The notes: generated by a model not told the origin, from the sequence alone. A stretch of DNA of 64,000 nt from Diplonema papillatum (GCA_030068145.1 JAPJBO010000083.1:365995-429994); one strand, 5' to 3'. Positions 28,515 to 40,378 are shown, numbered from the stretch's first letter. Program-made: numbers and translations.

Positions 28515-31500
28515 CTACAGCGAGGCGTACACGGCGTCCGTGATGGCCTTTCTGGGAGGGTTGCAGTCGGTCCACTTTTTGGACTGGAACAGCGCTTGCT
28601 CAATAAGCACCTCGATGCCCTCTACTCCGGTGGCTCCGGACGCTGCCGCGTGGTCCAGGAGGACGGTGCGGCGCGGGGCGTAGGCCATTTCGACGACGAC
28701 GGCGCCCTTGCACAGCTGCAGCGCGAGCAGGCTGTCGTTCTGCGCGGTCCCCGGGATGTTGCTCACGACGGCCTGCACCGCCTCCGGCACTTGCGAGACG
28801 TCGGCCACGACGGTCCCGCCGAACTCGGCGGCCAGCTCCTCCGCTTTTGCGGGGGTCCTGTTGCAGATGTACAGCTTCTTCACACCCACCGCCTTCAGCG
28901 CGAAGCACGCAGCTCGCGCGGAGCCTCCGGCGCCGATGCAGAGGCCGACCGTCGGTGCGGTGGCCGCGTGCTTCTTGATGACTACCCGCATCGCTTGCCA
29001 GTCGGTGTTGTCGCCTTCGAAGGTGCCGTCCTCGAGGCGGGTCAGCGTGTTCACCGCGCCGATCTGCCGGGCGGCCGGGGTTAGGACGGCGCAGAGGGGG
29101 AGGACCTGCTGCTTCAAGGGGATGGTCACCGAGGCGCCGCAGAACGCGGGGTCGGCCATCATCGCCCGGACGTCTTCGACGTTCTCGGTCTCGAGCCTGT
29201 CGTATACCCAGCCGGGGGCGAGGCCGAGTTCTTGGAACCCGGTGTTGTGGATGAGGGGGGACCGGCTGGCTGCCACGGGCGAGCCGAAGAGGAAGAACTT
29301 CTTGGCGTCCGGCAGGACGCCGATGAGCCGGCGCAGCTGGTTGATGTCGTGCATCGAGAGCTGGCCGGGCGCCGCAGCGACGGGCATGCTCGGGTGGGTG
29401 ATCGGCGTCATGAAGTTGTTGAGCGCGCGGCTCAGCTTCCCGATGCCGCCCATCGCGAGCGCGATCACCGGCTGCCGCACGTCGGCCTCCTTCACCGCTG
29501 CCCGCAGCCGGGAGCAATCGTCGACGTCCTGCGCAGTGGTGACGATCTTCACGATGTCGGTAACACCCATAGACCCTGCCTCCACGATCTTGCGCTTCAG
29601 CGCGTCCCACGACAGCGTCCGCTTGGGATCGTGGTGGCTCATCAGCACGAGCGGCCCGCGCAATGCATCAAAAAGCTCTTCCTTCAACTCTGCTTTCAGC
29701 GTCATCTCGACGTCTATAATGTCGGCTCCCAGCCGAGCCGCCTGCAGCAGCAGCTCGACCGCGCCCTTTTGCCGGTCGTCCGGATACTTCCCGCCCTGCG
29801 AGGCGGTGCGGACCGTGAAGATGACGGGGAGATCCGAGCGGCGCCGGAGGAGGGACAGCTGTTTGCACACAGCTTCCGGCGACGTATCAGCGAGCAGGTC
29901 CGCCCGCAACTCAAGCGCGTCGGCACCGGATTCGGCGCTCGGGAGGATGGGCAGGACGTGCGACACGTCGTCGAACGTGAGGGACAGGAAGCTTTTGAGG
30001 GTGCTCAGCTTCTCGCTCTGGTTCAGCAGCTGCACGGGCGATCGCTGCGTGACGTGTTCCAGGAGGCGCAGGGCGTCTCTGCACACGGGGGACCACCCTT
30101 CGCTCGCGTCGATGGGTAACTCGTAGCGGCTAATGGACTTGAACAAGGGAAGGCGCCGCTTGTACACTTGCTCGACGTCCGCGTTCCATGCCGGCTTCGC
30201 GCACCCGTCGAGGGCGCGGCGGGTGTCGTCGAGCGTCTTGTTGATGAAGACGATCTTTTTCGACCGCTCGCAAGCCTTGCGTCCCGCCTCGGTCTCGACG
30301 ATCCCGCCGCCGGTCGCGATCACGTGGCGGTGCGCGCAGGTCTGCAGCGTTTTTTCGAGCATCGCCGCCTCCGCGGCGCGGAAGGCGTCCCAGCCGTTGG
30401 TTTCGATGTACTCCTTGATCGGCCCGTGCCGGTCTTCGAACACGTCGTCCATGTCCAAAAACTGCCACTTCAGGTGCCCGGCGCAGTACTGCCCGAGCGT
30501 CGTTTTCCCGGCTCCCCGGATGCCTACCAGCACCACGCTCTCATCCGCCTCGACGGCCTGTGCCGTCAGCGTGTAGGCGATGTCCTGCGGTACCAGGGTC
30601 GCGTGCACTTTATTCACCAGGTCGTCCCAGAAGGTCGGGTAGGTCTTCTCGACGCAGGCCGTGTCCATGATGACAATCCCAGGCACCACCAGCCCGAGGA
30701 TCGCGAACGACATCGCAATACGGTGGTCGTTGTAGCAGAAGATCGAAGCCGAGGCGTTGAGCTTGTCCACCGTCGTCCCGTCGATCTCGAGACCGTCCGC
30801 AAGTTCCCGCGCGACGATGCCTGTCATTTTAGAACCGCATTTGAACCGAAGGTTGAAAGGAATGGTGTGTGCGTGTTTGGGCTCTTGCCACGTGGTGTTT
30901 GTGTGTGTGTGGGACCAACCTGCGGCCAACGTATTCGCGGGCCCCGTCAAGCGCTAGAGGCTTTGCTCGACGAATCGAGGCCCGCCAAGTGATTTTCTAC
31001 GAACTGCAAACAATAACAAAAATCACGCAAACATCTTTCATGACAGGCTTCGCCTCATCTCGGCAACTGGGAATGCGATTGCGGCGCCGCAACCTCAGAA
31101 GAGGGAGGATAGCTCCTTCTCACGACATGTCGTCCTTCCTCGTGAAAACCCCTAGAATTCATGCTCTGGAGTACGGGAAATTGCCTTCCGAAGAATTGTG
31201 GTCGGGTGCATCGCGACCGGCCTCCAGTACAAAAGCTCAGAGTGCAAAACGCCTCCGCGCAAATGTACCTACCCCATACCTACCCCATACCTACCCCATA
31301 CCTACCCCATACCTACCCCATACCTACCCCATACCTACCCCATACTGCTGAGAGTGTTTCTGCACCAACTGACTGCTGGTTCGTTTACCTGCAAACCGCA
31401 AAAATGAGGAACTAGCCACTGGAATTTCCGTCATTTTTTTCGCCGTTTGCAATTTCAAGTACAAGTTCGGGGTTCCCCAGACTAGGGCTGTCTAGGGCCA

Positions 31501-34500
31501 GTGATGGGTGCGCACGCCGTGCGTATAAGTCGATCTTTGAGTGCGTGCGGCCGTGCGCACTTTTTTTGAAAACTGCCGCGCACGCGTGCGCACCCATCAC
31601 TGGCCCTAGACTAGGGTCTGTCAATGGAAATCGTTCACATACCCAGTTTCGCGAACTCCGTGATCATCGCCGAGATGCGGTTGCACTCTTTGACCCGCTG
31701 GTTCGCAATGCCGGTGATGCGGGACGTCCCGTCTGCCAACGCCATCACGACGGCCGCCGTCATGAACGCGTCGGTCATCTCCTCCATGTCCACGTCGAGC
31801 GCCTTCAACCGCGAGGCGCTGCCGGTGACCGTCGTCTGCTTCTCGGTCTGCTTCACGGTGCAGCCCATTTTTTCGAGCAGCGACGCGAATTTCGCATCGC
31901 CCTGCACACTCAGCGACCCGATGCCCTCCACCGTCAAGCTGCAGTCGCTCCCCACGAGCGCCGGAATCGCAAGCGGGTAGGTGGCAGACGACGCGTCGGC
32001 TTCCACCTGATAGCTCTCCGGGTTCTTGTACCCGCCGATGGGGACGGTGTAGTCGTCTTTTCCGCCCGCCCGGGTGCCGACGACGCCGAACTCCTTCATG
32101 ATGGAGAGCGTCATATCGATGTACGGCTGCGAGACGACCTTCCCTCCAACCAGGCTCAGCTGCAGCTCCTTCTTCGCGTAGGGGGCGGAGATGAGGACCG
32201 ACGACACGTACTGGCTCGAGACGTCGGCGGCGAGCTCGATCACGCCTCCCGGCAGCTTCGTGTCCTTCGCGTTGTTGATCTTGATCGGCAGGCAGCCGGT
32301 GCGGTTGAGGTAGTCGATCTCGACGCCGTTGCTGCGGAGAGCGTCGACCAGCGGCGCGATCGGCCGCTCCTTCATCCGCTTGTTCCCGGTCAGCGTCGTG
32401 CTGCTGCCGGACGCGAGGGTCGCCGCCGTCGTCAGGAACCTGGACGCGGTCCCCGCGTTGCCCAGGAACACCTCTTCCGCCGGCGACTGCAGGGCCCCGC
32501 CGTTCCCGGTGAGCACCAAGGTCTCGCCGTTGTCGGTCCACTCGAACGAGCACGCCTTCATCGACAGAAGCGCCTGCAACATCACCTGCGGTGTGAAAGC
32601 GCCTTGCATGAAACCTTTCCCGCGGGGTTTTTACCGCCACCAGTGGGCGCGGGATCTTAGTTCAATGGTTAGTACGATGCCTCCCATGCAGTATTGGGAC
32701 CCATGTCCTATCACGACACCGCATGCCCGGCTTTAGGGAGGCAAAGTCAAGTTTTTTATGACTCCAACGTGTAGGAACCTAAGGTTCATTGAAAGTCAAG
32801 TTTTTTTTATGACTCCAACGTGTAGGAACCTAAGGTTCATTGAAAAGGTATCGTGACGCCTCTGTGCTGCACAGGAGAAATGTTGATCCTTTTTGACGTG
32901 CCTTCACCGTCGAAACGCAGTGTCCGGTGTCGAGCTCGGTTCTGCCGTTTTTCGACGTGACGATATCCCGTCTGCAAAGGGCTGAAAAAGACAGGCGCTT
33001 CGTTTTGTTTGTGCGTGCCGGTTGATCGTTTTTCCACTTGTATTTACCCTGTGTGTATTCAGGTAAGGAATTCTGATCAACCACCCCAAAACACGCTGCC
33101 TACGTCTTTTTAGCCTGCACAATACATTGAAGGGCAACCCACAAGATTGTTAGTACTAAAAACAAGAGTTCGTACCTGCGTGTCGTCGCTGTGCAGGAGA
33201 CCCTTCACGTTGCACTTTCCCTTGCCCAAGGCGGCGATGAGGAGGGCGCGGTTGGACAAGCTCTTCGATCCGGGAACGGAGAGCGTCACGTTCATCTTCG
33301 CGCCTTTCTGCACGGGCTTGACCTCGACCGAATGCGCGATGACAGGGGCGATGACGTCGTCTTCGACGGCGGTGGCGGCGTTGTTGACGCACTTGCCGAT
33401 GCGCTCGAGGAGCGAGATGTACTTCTTGCCGCCCTTGTTCTTCTTGTCGACCGCCATCTTCTCCATCAGCCCTACGACCGTCAGCTGCTGCGGAATAGCA
33501 GTCGGCAGTTTGTACTGCTGCAGCAGACGCGTGATTCTGCCCAGCTCAGCCTCGGACAGGTAACCCATGCGCCGCGAGATCTGCGCTTCCTTCACAATGC
33601 CGATCGCCACGGCTTCACCGTGAAGCATGTCCGGCTGCAGGAAGGCCTCGACCGCGTGTCCAACGCTGTGTCCTGCACATGTTGGTATGCATTGGTTGTC
33701 TTCATTCGGCAGTACGGGCTGAGCCGCGCACCTACGGGCCAAGTGGCCACAGATTTGGAAAACCACGAACTACACAACCTATTGAGCTTGCACTGGATAC
33801 AAGCCAGAGCGAGACGACTTGCCGCATGGCACGAGGATTGCTTGAGCCCGTGATCGAGCAATTATCAAAATCTCAAGATTTGAACGCGTCTCCAACTCTT
33901 ACCGCTCGTCACGTTTTAAGTTCCTTTTCAAAATTCTTTGCATCTATCGCGGTACCTGTTTGCAATCGGCGTCCGGGAGATGCTAGCCTTCGCAGAGGGA
34001 TACCTGCCGATTAGCTCAGCGTTCTCCAACTGCGAGCGACTCGTGCTAGCAAAGAGAGAGCAGAGACCATGGCTCGTCGAGGAAATAATACGGGACTCGT
34101 CTTATGCAATGGCAGGGGGTAAAGACAGTGGGACGCGTTTCTCAAGTGGCACTTGAAAAAGGCAGTTGGATTCGTTCAGGGACCGCCGGCATTTGGCGTT
34201 TGGTCAGCGCTAGGGATTGGGAAAAGACAGTCATGTCGATCAGGTTCGTACGGAAGGACATTGGTGTGTATGGTGGCGAACAGAAGAGAACCCGGTGCAT
34301 ACCGACGTTCAGAATGTTGCGGAGGCCGCCCTCCTTCTCGTCTTTTGTGACCACCTCAGCCTTGATGCCGGCCGAGCCCTCGACGATCTCCTGCAGCCAC
34401 TGCGGGTCTTTTGCGAGGATTTCGTCGACGTGCTCTTCCATCTGCGTGAAGCGGTGCTCGTCCCAAAGGAGCGCGGTTTTGACGACTTCGGCCATCCCGT

Positions 34501-35044
34501 TGCACAGCTGGCGTAGGGGCAGGGTGCGGAGGACGTGGAGGTCCATGATGATGCGCTGGGGGTGGTGGAAAGCGCCGACAAGGTTCTTGCCTCCTGGTGT
34601 GTCGATACCGGTTTTCCCGCCGATCGAGCTGTCGACCATAGCAAGCAGGGTCGTCGGGATCTGGACGACCTTGATCCCGCGCATGTACGTCGCCGCGATG
34701 TACCCGGTCAAGTCCCCGATCACACCGCCGCCCAAAGCCACAAGGGTCGCGTCCCTGCCGCAGTGGTTCCGGATCAACCAATCTTCGACCTCTGCCTTCA
34801 CTTCCCTGCACTTTGCCTGCTCCCCCGGCTGCAACACCTTCACGATCGGTGCGACGCCAGTCGCCGCCTCGAAAGACTTCAACACGGTGTCCAAGTACAG
34901 GGGCGCCACATTCTCATCGCTGATGACCACATACCTCGCTGCCTTGCAAGCCTCATGCGCGATCGTCCCACAGTCTTTCAGAATGTCGCAGCCAATGACG
35001 ATGCTCTCCCTTCCAAGAACGTTGATGCGGGTGACAGCTGACAT
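28515..35044 (-). CDS. ARO1-like: Pentafunctional AROM protein, four exons
   Basis: Runs the five central shikimate steps in one polypeptide. Joining 34303-35044, 33176-33672, 31643-32585 and 28515-30820 gives 4488 nt in frame, 1495 residues (yeast Aro1 is about 1590). All introns are GT-AG. Domains in order: 3-dehydroquinate synthase (1-~375; [48 protein letters not shown]); EPSP synthase (~385-810; [36 protein letters not shown]); shikimate kinase (~825-1000; P-loop GIRGAGKTT); type I dehydroquinase (~1030-1270; [17 protein letters not shown]); shikimate dehydrogenase (~1280-1495; [28 protein letters not shown]). Every domain keeps its hallmark motifs, so it should be active. AROM fusions are known in fungi, oomycetes, ciliates and Euglena. 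Probably cytosolic; no presequence seen. Confidence 0.95.
30821..31642 (-). other. AROM intron 3 with minisatellite and foldback element
   Basis: GT-AG intron of 822 bp (donor G|GTATGT, acceptor ATGACAG|GC). It contains seven copies of the 11-bp unit TACCTACCCCA (about 31265-31347) and a foldback at 31486-31615, whose arms CTAGGGCCAGTGATGGGTGC and GCACGC are perfectly complementary over 26 bp. Confidence 0.88.
32586..33175 (-). other. AROM intron 2
   Basis: GT-AG intron of 590 bp (donor CAG|GTACGA, acceptor CACCGCAG|GTG). On the opposite strand it holds a tRNA-Gly-like piece (32647-32720). It also has a 50-bp tandem duplication at 32744-32845 (GTCAAGTTTTTT..CTAAGGTTCATTGAAA) and a piece of repeat H near 33120-33165. 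Confidence 0.85.
32647..32720 (+). tRNA. Partial tRNA-Gly(CCC)-like sequence, probably a pseudogene
   Basis: TTAGTTCAATGGTTAGTA is a good D-arm and A box; TGCCTCCCATGCA is an anticodon stem-loop with CCC. The T arm lacks a GGTTCGANTCC B box, so the 3' half is lost. It lies inside AROM intron 2 on the opposite strand. Confidence 0.4.
33673..34302 (-). other. AROM intron 1
   Basis: GT-AG intron of 630 bp (donor GTCG|GTATGC, acceptor GTGCAG|GAC), splitting the NVGHSVGHA motif of dehydroquinate synthase. Its interior has no recognised element. Confidence 0.88.
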
Positions 35045-36334
35045 GGTCGAACGCTGCTATCTTCGAACACCCTGCCCTCCCCTTGACTTCGCGACGCTTT
35101 CGAGCGAAACTTCCAGATGACGAAAGATTGACACCCACACCTCCTTTTGTTGGTTGTCGGTATTTATTACTATGGACTGGTTAAAGTTGTGTCGCCCGTT
35201 GATAGGGTGAAGAGACGCCTCTCGCCTCACCTACGAACCTGGCTCGAAACCCCCTAGCGTTGGGGTGTGCGAGGTGGAATCGCTGGGTGGTGTTGACGTG
35301 GCCCATACCCTCACCTTAGCTTGTGGTGGTACGCACGCTCAACTCGAGCATTCGATGATGCAAACTTATTTTAATTTGCACAACACATATTTATGGTGTT
35401 ACGGGTGGGCCTGCTACATAGTAAATTTACTACATGTTCGGCAACACTGCAGAGCCACGGGCCGTAGATCAAGCGGCTATCCAATGCTCCCAGGACAGTG
35501 GCGTGAGAGTTGCCGGTCGGCTGAGGCACGCAACAGGCGCGCACAGAGAAAGACTGTGCGAAGGAGTGCCGGGCGTCAGCTCCGCCGACGCGAGCGTCGC
35601 AGTGGGATGCGAGGCGTGGTGAACCCTCGTGCCGACGAACTACATCACCCGTAGAAGCACAACACAATTGTAGGGCAAACCCGTCCTTACCTGTCCTGCC
35701 CTGATGTCGAAAAGCTGTCCATTTCTTCGTGAACGTGGTTTTGGTCTCGTACTTACTACACCCCGCACGAAAGTGCGGGGTGTGACGAACGTAGTTTTCC
35801 GCAAATAAAAAGGTAAGGTCCCCACTTGCCGATCGTGGGCAACGGCACACTGCAGTGGCAGCGGGTAGGTACCTCTCTCTCCTGTTGGTTGTGCTGAGTG
35901 ACGAAGGGACGAAGGCGTAAAATGAAGAACTGAAGCGGATCCATCCCGTTTTTCGTCTCGACGGCAGAAGCGGTGATCTTCGAGCATTTTTGCTTTCCGC
36001 CTCGCAACCGGGGGTCGTGAGCTCTAGCTTAAGGCTGCCCCCTCACCTTGGAAAAGAGAGGAAGCCTCCGACGGCGAGGACTGCGACTCCGAGTTGCCTT
36101 GTATCGGCAGAAAAGGATGAGAGGTGATTACTTAAAACTGGTTGTGGAACTGGAAAGGAGGCATGGTGCCGGGTGTCCCGGGTTTCTCCGAAGGGTAAGG
36201 TTTGTCTGGAACGACCCGCCAGAGGAATGCAGCCATGATGGAGAATTACCATCGGACATTCAGTTCTCTGGAACGTATCAAGCGCCTGGACACTGAGTTC
36301 CCCGAAGGATACCCAGGTGCTCCAAACCCGGAGT
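35045..36334. other. Intergenic upstream of AROM, with a GNRA-type hairpin
   Basis: At 35758-35783 an 11-bp perfect stem ACACCCCGCAC/GTGCGGGGTGT closes a GAAA loop. The rest holds no recognised gene. Confidence 0.5.
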
Positions 36335-36480
36335 TCCTGCTAGCGCGTTACACCACGGTCTAAAGCAGGCCATCGCTACAGATGTTCTGCATTCTAACTT
36401 CAACCCATCACGTTACACCACGGTCTATGAGGTACATCCATATCTCCTGGAGCTGTACAGAATTGCCTGCCTTTCCGTAT
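36335..36480 (-). repeat. Repeat E, diverged copy with a partial satellite unit
   Basis: Two CACCACGGTCTA-type repeat E phrases flank GCAGGCCATCGCTACAGATG then TTCTGCATTCTAAC, the reverse complement of part of the 120-bp satellite at 45201-46550. Confidence 0.65.
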
Positions 36481-36955
36481 ACAGTAGTAAGTACTAGGCA
36501 GTAGGGCTCGCGGCGTATTTGCGGCACCTTCGAACACTACTCACGCTTTTGTCGGTAAACGCGACTCGAAACGACCCGAGCGAATCGAGCAAACAGCACG
36601 TCGCGGCGGACAGTTGGTCCCTTTTGCAGCGTCTCGTCATGGTATCGGCACATGCCGTCGACACCTTCCCGAAACGGCTTCGATGGGCTGTGCAGGTGAT
36701 GCGAAACTGGTCCGGGTGGTGGGGCACAGCCCAACATACAGTCCTAACAATTGTACATGACCTGAAATCCCTTTCCAGTAAATCAGGATACGGCTGTGCT
36801 GGGTTCTCAAGGATTAACACATCCCCTTTCATTGCGGCTCGTGGGTTGGACACCCTGAATCTCGCACACGTGTTAGACTCCTTGGTCCGTGTTTCAAGCC
36901 TAATAGCGGAACGCACAGACAACATTCAACGATCGGTGTGCGAGTCGCAGTGCAG

Positions 36956-37954
36956 TCAGTGAGACGCAGGTCCGGGCGTCGGGGTGGCGCTGGTGCTAGG
37001 AACGTAGGACAACGTGAAGAGCGGCGACAGCTCGCGATGGGCCAGGCGCGGGTTGGCCTGGTACGACGCGAGGCGCTCCTTCTTCTTGCAGTCCCCCTCG
37101 CGCGCGTGCCGCAGCAGCGTGCTGCGGACGACGCTCAGCTGCGCGGACGCGGCTTTGATGATCGACGACGCCTGCCCCGTCAGCATCGCCCTCCGCATCG
37201 CAATGCACGGCTTCTTCGCCTTCGTCGCGCACTGCCCGGCATCGTCGTAGCTCGGCTGCTGGATCATGCCGTTCCAGCGCGTGCAGAGGGGTTCGAGCCG
37301 CTCGTTCGACAGGTAGGGCCCCACAGCGTCTTTGTGCCGCTTCGGCTTCGTGAACACGACACTCTTCACGCTTTTGTCGATACCCGCGTAGCTCACGTCC
37401 CCCTGAAACGACCCAGCCCGGCCCAGGCCGCCACTGGCTGCGGTTTCGCGCGAAGACGCGTCGGGCACCCGTTGATCTGCCTGCTGGGGGGTCCCACTGT
37501 TCGCGGCAGCGGAGGCTTGGTGGTGTGCTCCAGTGTCGGCGGGTTGCGCTGCGGGGGTGAGTCGCGGGTCGCGGGGTGAGGTTGCGGCCAGGCCGGGGGG
37601 TCGCTGGGTCAGCTTGTTGGTGACGCGGTTCGAGTAGAACGCGGCGTCAGGCCCCGTGGCGAAGACGACCGGCGAGCAGCGGCCGCCGGTGCGCCAGAAG
37701 TCGGCGCCGGTTGTCCGGCGCCATTTGGAGGTCGCCTTGAAGTTCGGGTGGATGTCCTGCAGCCGCCGCTTCGGGACCCGCGAGCCGTCGCCGGCGGCAC
37801 CGCCGCCGCCGCCGCCGCCCGCGGCGGCCGGCGCCGTGCTGCCCGGGCCGCGCGTCCGCTCCGGACCGAACGGATTGCGCTGGAACAGGATGCGGCTTAC
37901 AACGGACTCGCCCCCGTGCGGGACGATCGCATCTCGCCCCGTCATAGTCCTCAT
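36956..37954 (-). CDS. Unrecognised basic protein
   Basis: An open frame extends to 38092, but its 5' part overlaps intergenic and rRNA-derived sequence. The Met at 37954 (MRTMTGRDAIVPHGGES) is the better start, giving about 332 residues. Visible are a Pro/Gly/Ala-rich linker (a GGGGGAAGDGS run), a basic KRRLQDIHPNFKATSKWRR segment with FWRTGGRCSPVVFATGPDAA, and VVFTKPKRHKDAVGPYLSNE near the centre. The C-terminus is basic and helical. Codon use resembles the other genes. No domain was recognised. Confidence 0.6.
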   Translation of the reverse strand: MRTMTGRDAIVPHGGESVVSRILFQRNPFGPERTRGPGSTAPAAAGGGGGGGAAGDGSRVPKRRLQDIHPNFKATSKWRRTTGADFWRTGGRCSPVVFATGPDAAFYSNRVTNKLTQRPPGLAATSPRDPRLTPAAQPADTGAHHQASAAANSGTPQQADQRVPDASSRETAASGGLGRAGSFQGDVSYAGIDKSVKSVVFTKPKRHKDAVGPYLSNERLEPLCTRWNGMIQQPSYDDAGQCATKAKKPCIAMRRAMLTGQASSIIKAASAQLSVVRSTLLRHAREGDCKKKERLASYQANPRLAHRELSPLFTLSYVPSTSATPTPGPASH

Positions 37955-38060
37955 GCTCACATGTCCCCGCGGCGATACGGTGCCTGCGTTACGTGTTGCA
38001 TGTTCATGGCTCGCAGATAGCAACGCAACGGAAGGGAGCGCAAGGCTCGGCTGGCCCTTT

Positions 38061-38155
38061 GGAGATCTACGCGCTAAACTTAAGCATAACACTCAGCGCA
38101 GGAAAAAGAAAGCAACCGCGATGCTCCTAGTAACGGCGAATGAACCCCATCCAAA
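38061..38155 (+). rRNA. LSU (28S) rRNA 5'-end fragment
   Basis: GCTAAACTTAAGCATAACAC, AGCGCAGGAAAAAGAAAGCA, ACCGCGATGCTCCTAGTAAC and GGCGAATGAACCCC correspond to the start of LSU domain I (eukaryotic consensus GCTGAATTTAAGCATATCAC..). No 5.8S or ITS precedes it and no further LSU follows. It abuts the 5' end of the divergent gene at 36956-37954. Confidence 0.87.
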
Positions 38156-38159
38156 GTTG

Positions 38160-38794
38160 GCGTTCACCGGGGGGGGAACGCTTCCTTCCGTCCGATATTC
38201 AGCTCAAAATTCTGGATCCATCTTCCGGTGCAAACGGAACCCAAAAACAATCGGAAACCCCAGAAAAGTTTGATCCACACCGGTGTGGGTTCATAAAACG
38301 CCTGCAAAATGTGTCGCCAAACCGCCGGGACCCTGAAAGGACCCTGAAAGGACCCTGAAAGGACCCTGTTTTTCGGAAAAAAGGGGGGCCCCCAGCAGCT
38401 CAAAACCAGAAACCTACCACTTGGGTGGTCCTAAAATGCTCGGGAAATGCAAAATACGTGGTCGGATGCTCGTTTAGGCTGAAATAATGGCTGCAGAATG
38501 CAAAAACAAAACAGACACAAGGCAATTCCTTAAGGAAAACATCAGAAAACCCAGGGGGGGGCGTCACCAGAAATCCAAAACTCGAAACCTACCACTCAGG
38601 TGCTCATAAAATGCTCCGAAACAGCGAAAAACGTGGTGCTCCGGGCTGCAGCTGGGGGATGACTTTTTGCCCTGAGGAGGGCGGGGCCGCGTGTGTCAGG
38701 GGGCGGAAAACTTTCGCACATTTATCTCCTTTGAAATAGGGATATTGTTGCGATTGTGGGGAGTCGTCGTCATGCCGATGAGTACTACACGATC
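38160..38794. other. Intergenic with an 11-bp tandem repeat
   Basis: GGACCCTGAAA is repeated about four times at 38331-38370. No gene recognised. Confidence 0.5.
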
Positions 38795-38962
<168 letters not shown>

Positions 38963-39553
38963 TTGAACTTGCTATGCAGCAACATGTGTCGTCTGCCGAA
39001 GCAGCCGAAGACAGCAGGCGCAGGGGGCAGGTCCTGCTTTACTTTTCTCTTCTTCATGGACCCGCCCCCAGGCAATTCCGACTGTCCAATCACGGTCGCA
39101 AAAGGTTTCTGCCCAATAGTGATGAGATGGTTGGCCAGGCCCCCACAAGGCCTTGTACACACACGGCTACAACACGAGGATGCAGACCTGCTTAGGTGTG
39201 CACTCAGCCATCACAGGGCCCCAGATCTTGCCACTTGACCTGACACAGCTGCCACCATGGCGGCCGCAGCAGCAGCCTTCGCAATGAAGGCGCGCGCAGC
39301 TGGTGTGTATGTAGGCCACTTCTGTACAACAGCTGAGAGATCGGCTTCTTATTAAAGACGCGCTTGAGTGGACCAATGAGAGGCGGTCAAGGGAACGGAC
39401 TTGAAACTGTCAGCGGGAAGGAAGACCCTGTTGAGTTTGACTCTAGTCTGACTTTGTGCAGTGACACGAGAGGTGCAGAATAGGTGGGAGGCCGCAACAC
39501 AGCTGCATCAGACGCAGCTTGATCCGAGAGCTCGCTAGGGGAGGTGGCGCTGC
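38963..39553. other. Intergenic, nothing recognised
   Basis: No gene or clear repeat seen between the microsatellite and the next gene. Confidence 0.4.
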
Positions 39554-40228
39554 TCACCTGTCGGTCTCACAATCGACTGCTGCCCCAAACAGGTGCGTAT
39601 ACAAAAAACGAAAATGGAGCAGACCATTGCGAAGGGTGGCGCCGCTGATTAAGTCGAACGCCGAGTTCTGCAGGGACCCGTGGCTCGAGTGCACGTCATG
39701 GCCGGGATGCGACGCCGCGTCGTCGGCTTCGGGCGCGGGCGCGTCGGCAGCGGCGCCTTGCGCTTCGTGCGCAGAGCCGCCCGCCGCCAGGCCGGCGGGC
39801 CTGCTGCGGCATGCCACGGGAGGCGGGTAGCGACCGCAGACCCGCCCCATGTTGAGCACGCCCATCGACGGCCGGACGTGCGTCGACAGCACGCTGACGT
39901 CCGCCGTTTGCAGCGGGCCGCGGGCCTGGGCCAGCAGCCCCGCCGAGCCGCAGCCGCGCGGCGCGCTGTGCTCGAAGTCCGGGGACGGCGTGTGGCGGGC
40001 CAAGTGCCGCTCCGCCGCTTGCAGGTCGATCGTGTCCGCTACCGGCACGAGGGTGCCGGCCGGGTCTTCCCTCGCGCGCTTCAGCACCGCGTTGTAGCCG
40101 GTGTCGCCGACGCCGATGACTGGGTCCTGCCTGCTGGTCTGCTTGCTCCACTCCAGGCACGGCACCGCCTTGTGCCGAGACGTTACGAAGACGTCCATCT
40201 TCGCTCGGTCCTGCTTACTCCCCAACAT
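39554..40228 (-). CDS. Unrecognised small protein
   Basis: The frame is open from 40258; Met at 40228 (MLGSKQDRAKMDVFVTSRHK) or 40198 (MDVFVTSRHKAVPCLEW) are likely starts, for 224 or 214 residues. Distinct segments are DPVIGVGDTGYNAVLKRARE, DLQAAERHLARHTPSPDFEH and VLSTHVRPSMGVLNMGRVCG. The second half is Ala/His-rich. The MxVF..KAVP..W..Q and STHVRPSMG patterns suggest a short axoneme-type protein, which is only an impression. The C-terminus (from about residue 190) may run past a lost splice site. Its 5' end is duplicated upstream. Confidence 0.55.
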   Translation of the reverse strand: MLGSKQDRAKMDVFVTSRHKAVPCLEWSKQTSRQDPVIGVGDTGYNAVLKRAREDPAGTLVPVADTIDLQAAERHLARHTPSPDFEHSAPRGCGSAGLLAQARGPLQTADVSVLSTHVRPSMGVLNMGRVCGRYPPPVACRSRPAGLAAGGSAHEAQGAAADAPAPEADDAASHPGHDVHSSHGSLQNSAFDLISGATLRNGLLHFRFLYTHLFGAAVDCETDR

Positions 40229-40378
40229 CCTGCCCCCCCACTCCCAGCCCACACACAAGTGCTGCCGGACGGAAGAAATGCGAAATTTAGTTTTTCGCCT
40301 TGAGGCCTTTCGTGTTATTTTGCAGATGCTTTGCTATATTTTGGTGTCTAGGTTCGCGTATGTCTTCTTAACCATGGG

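Noticed and set aside
28708-30126. Plus-strand 472-codon open frame
   Set aside because: Antisense to the last AROM exon, whose minus-strand product is unambiguously four enzyme domains.
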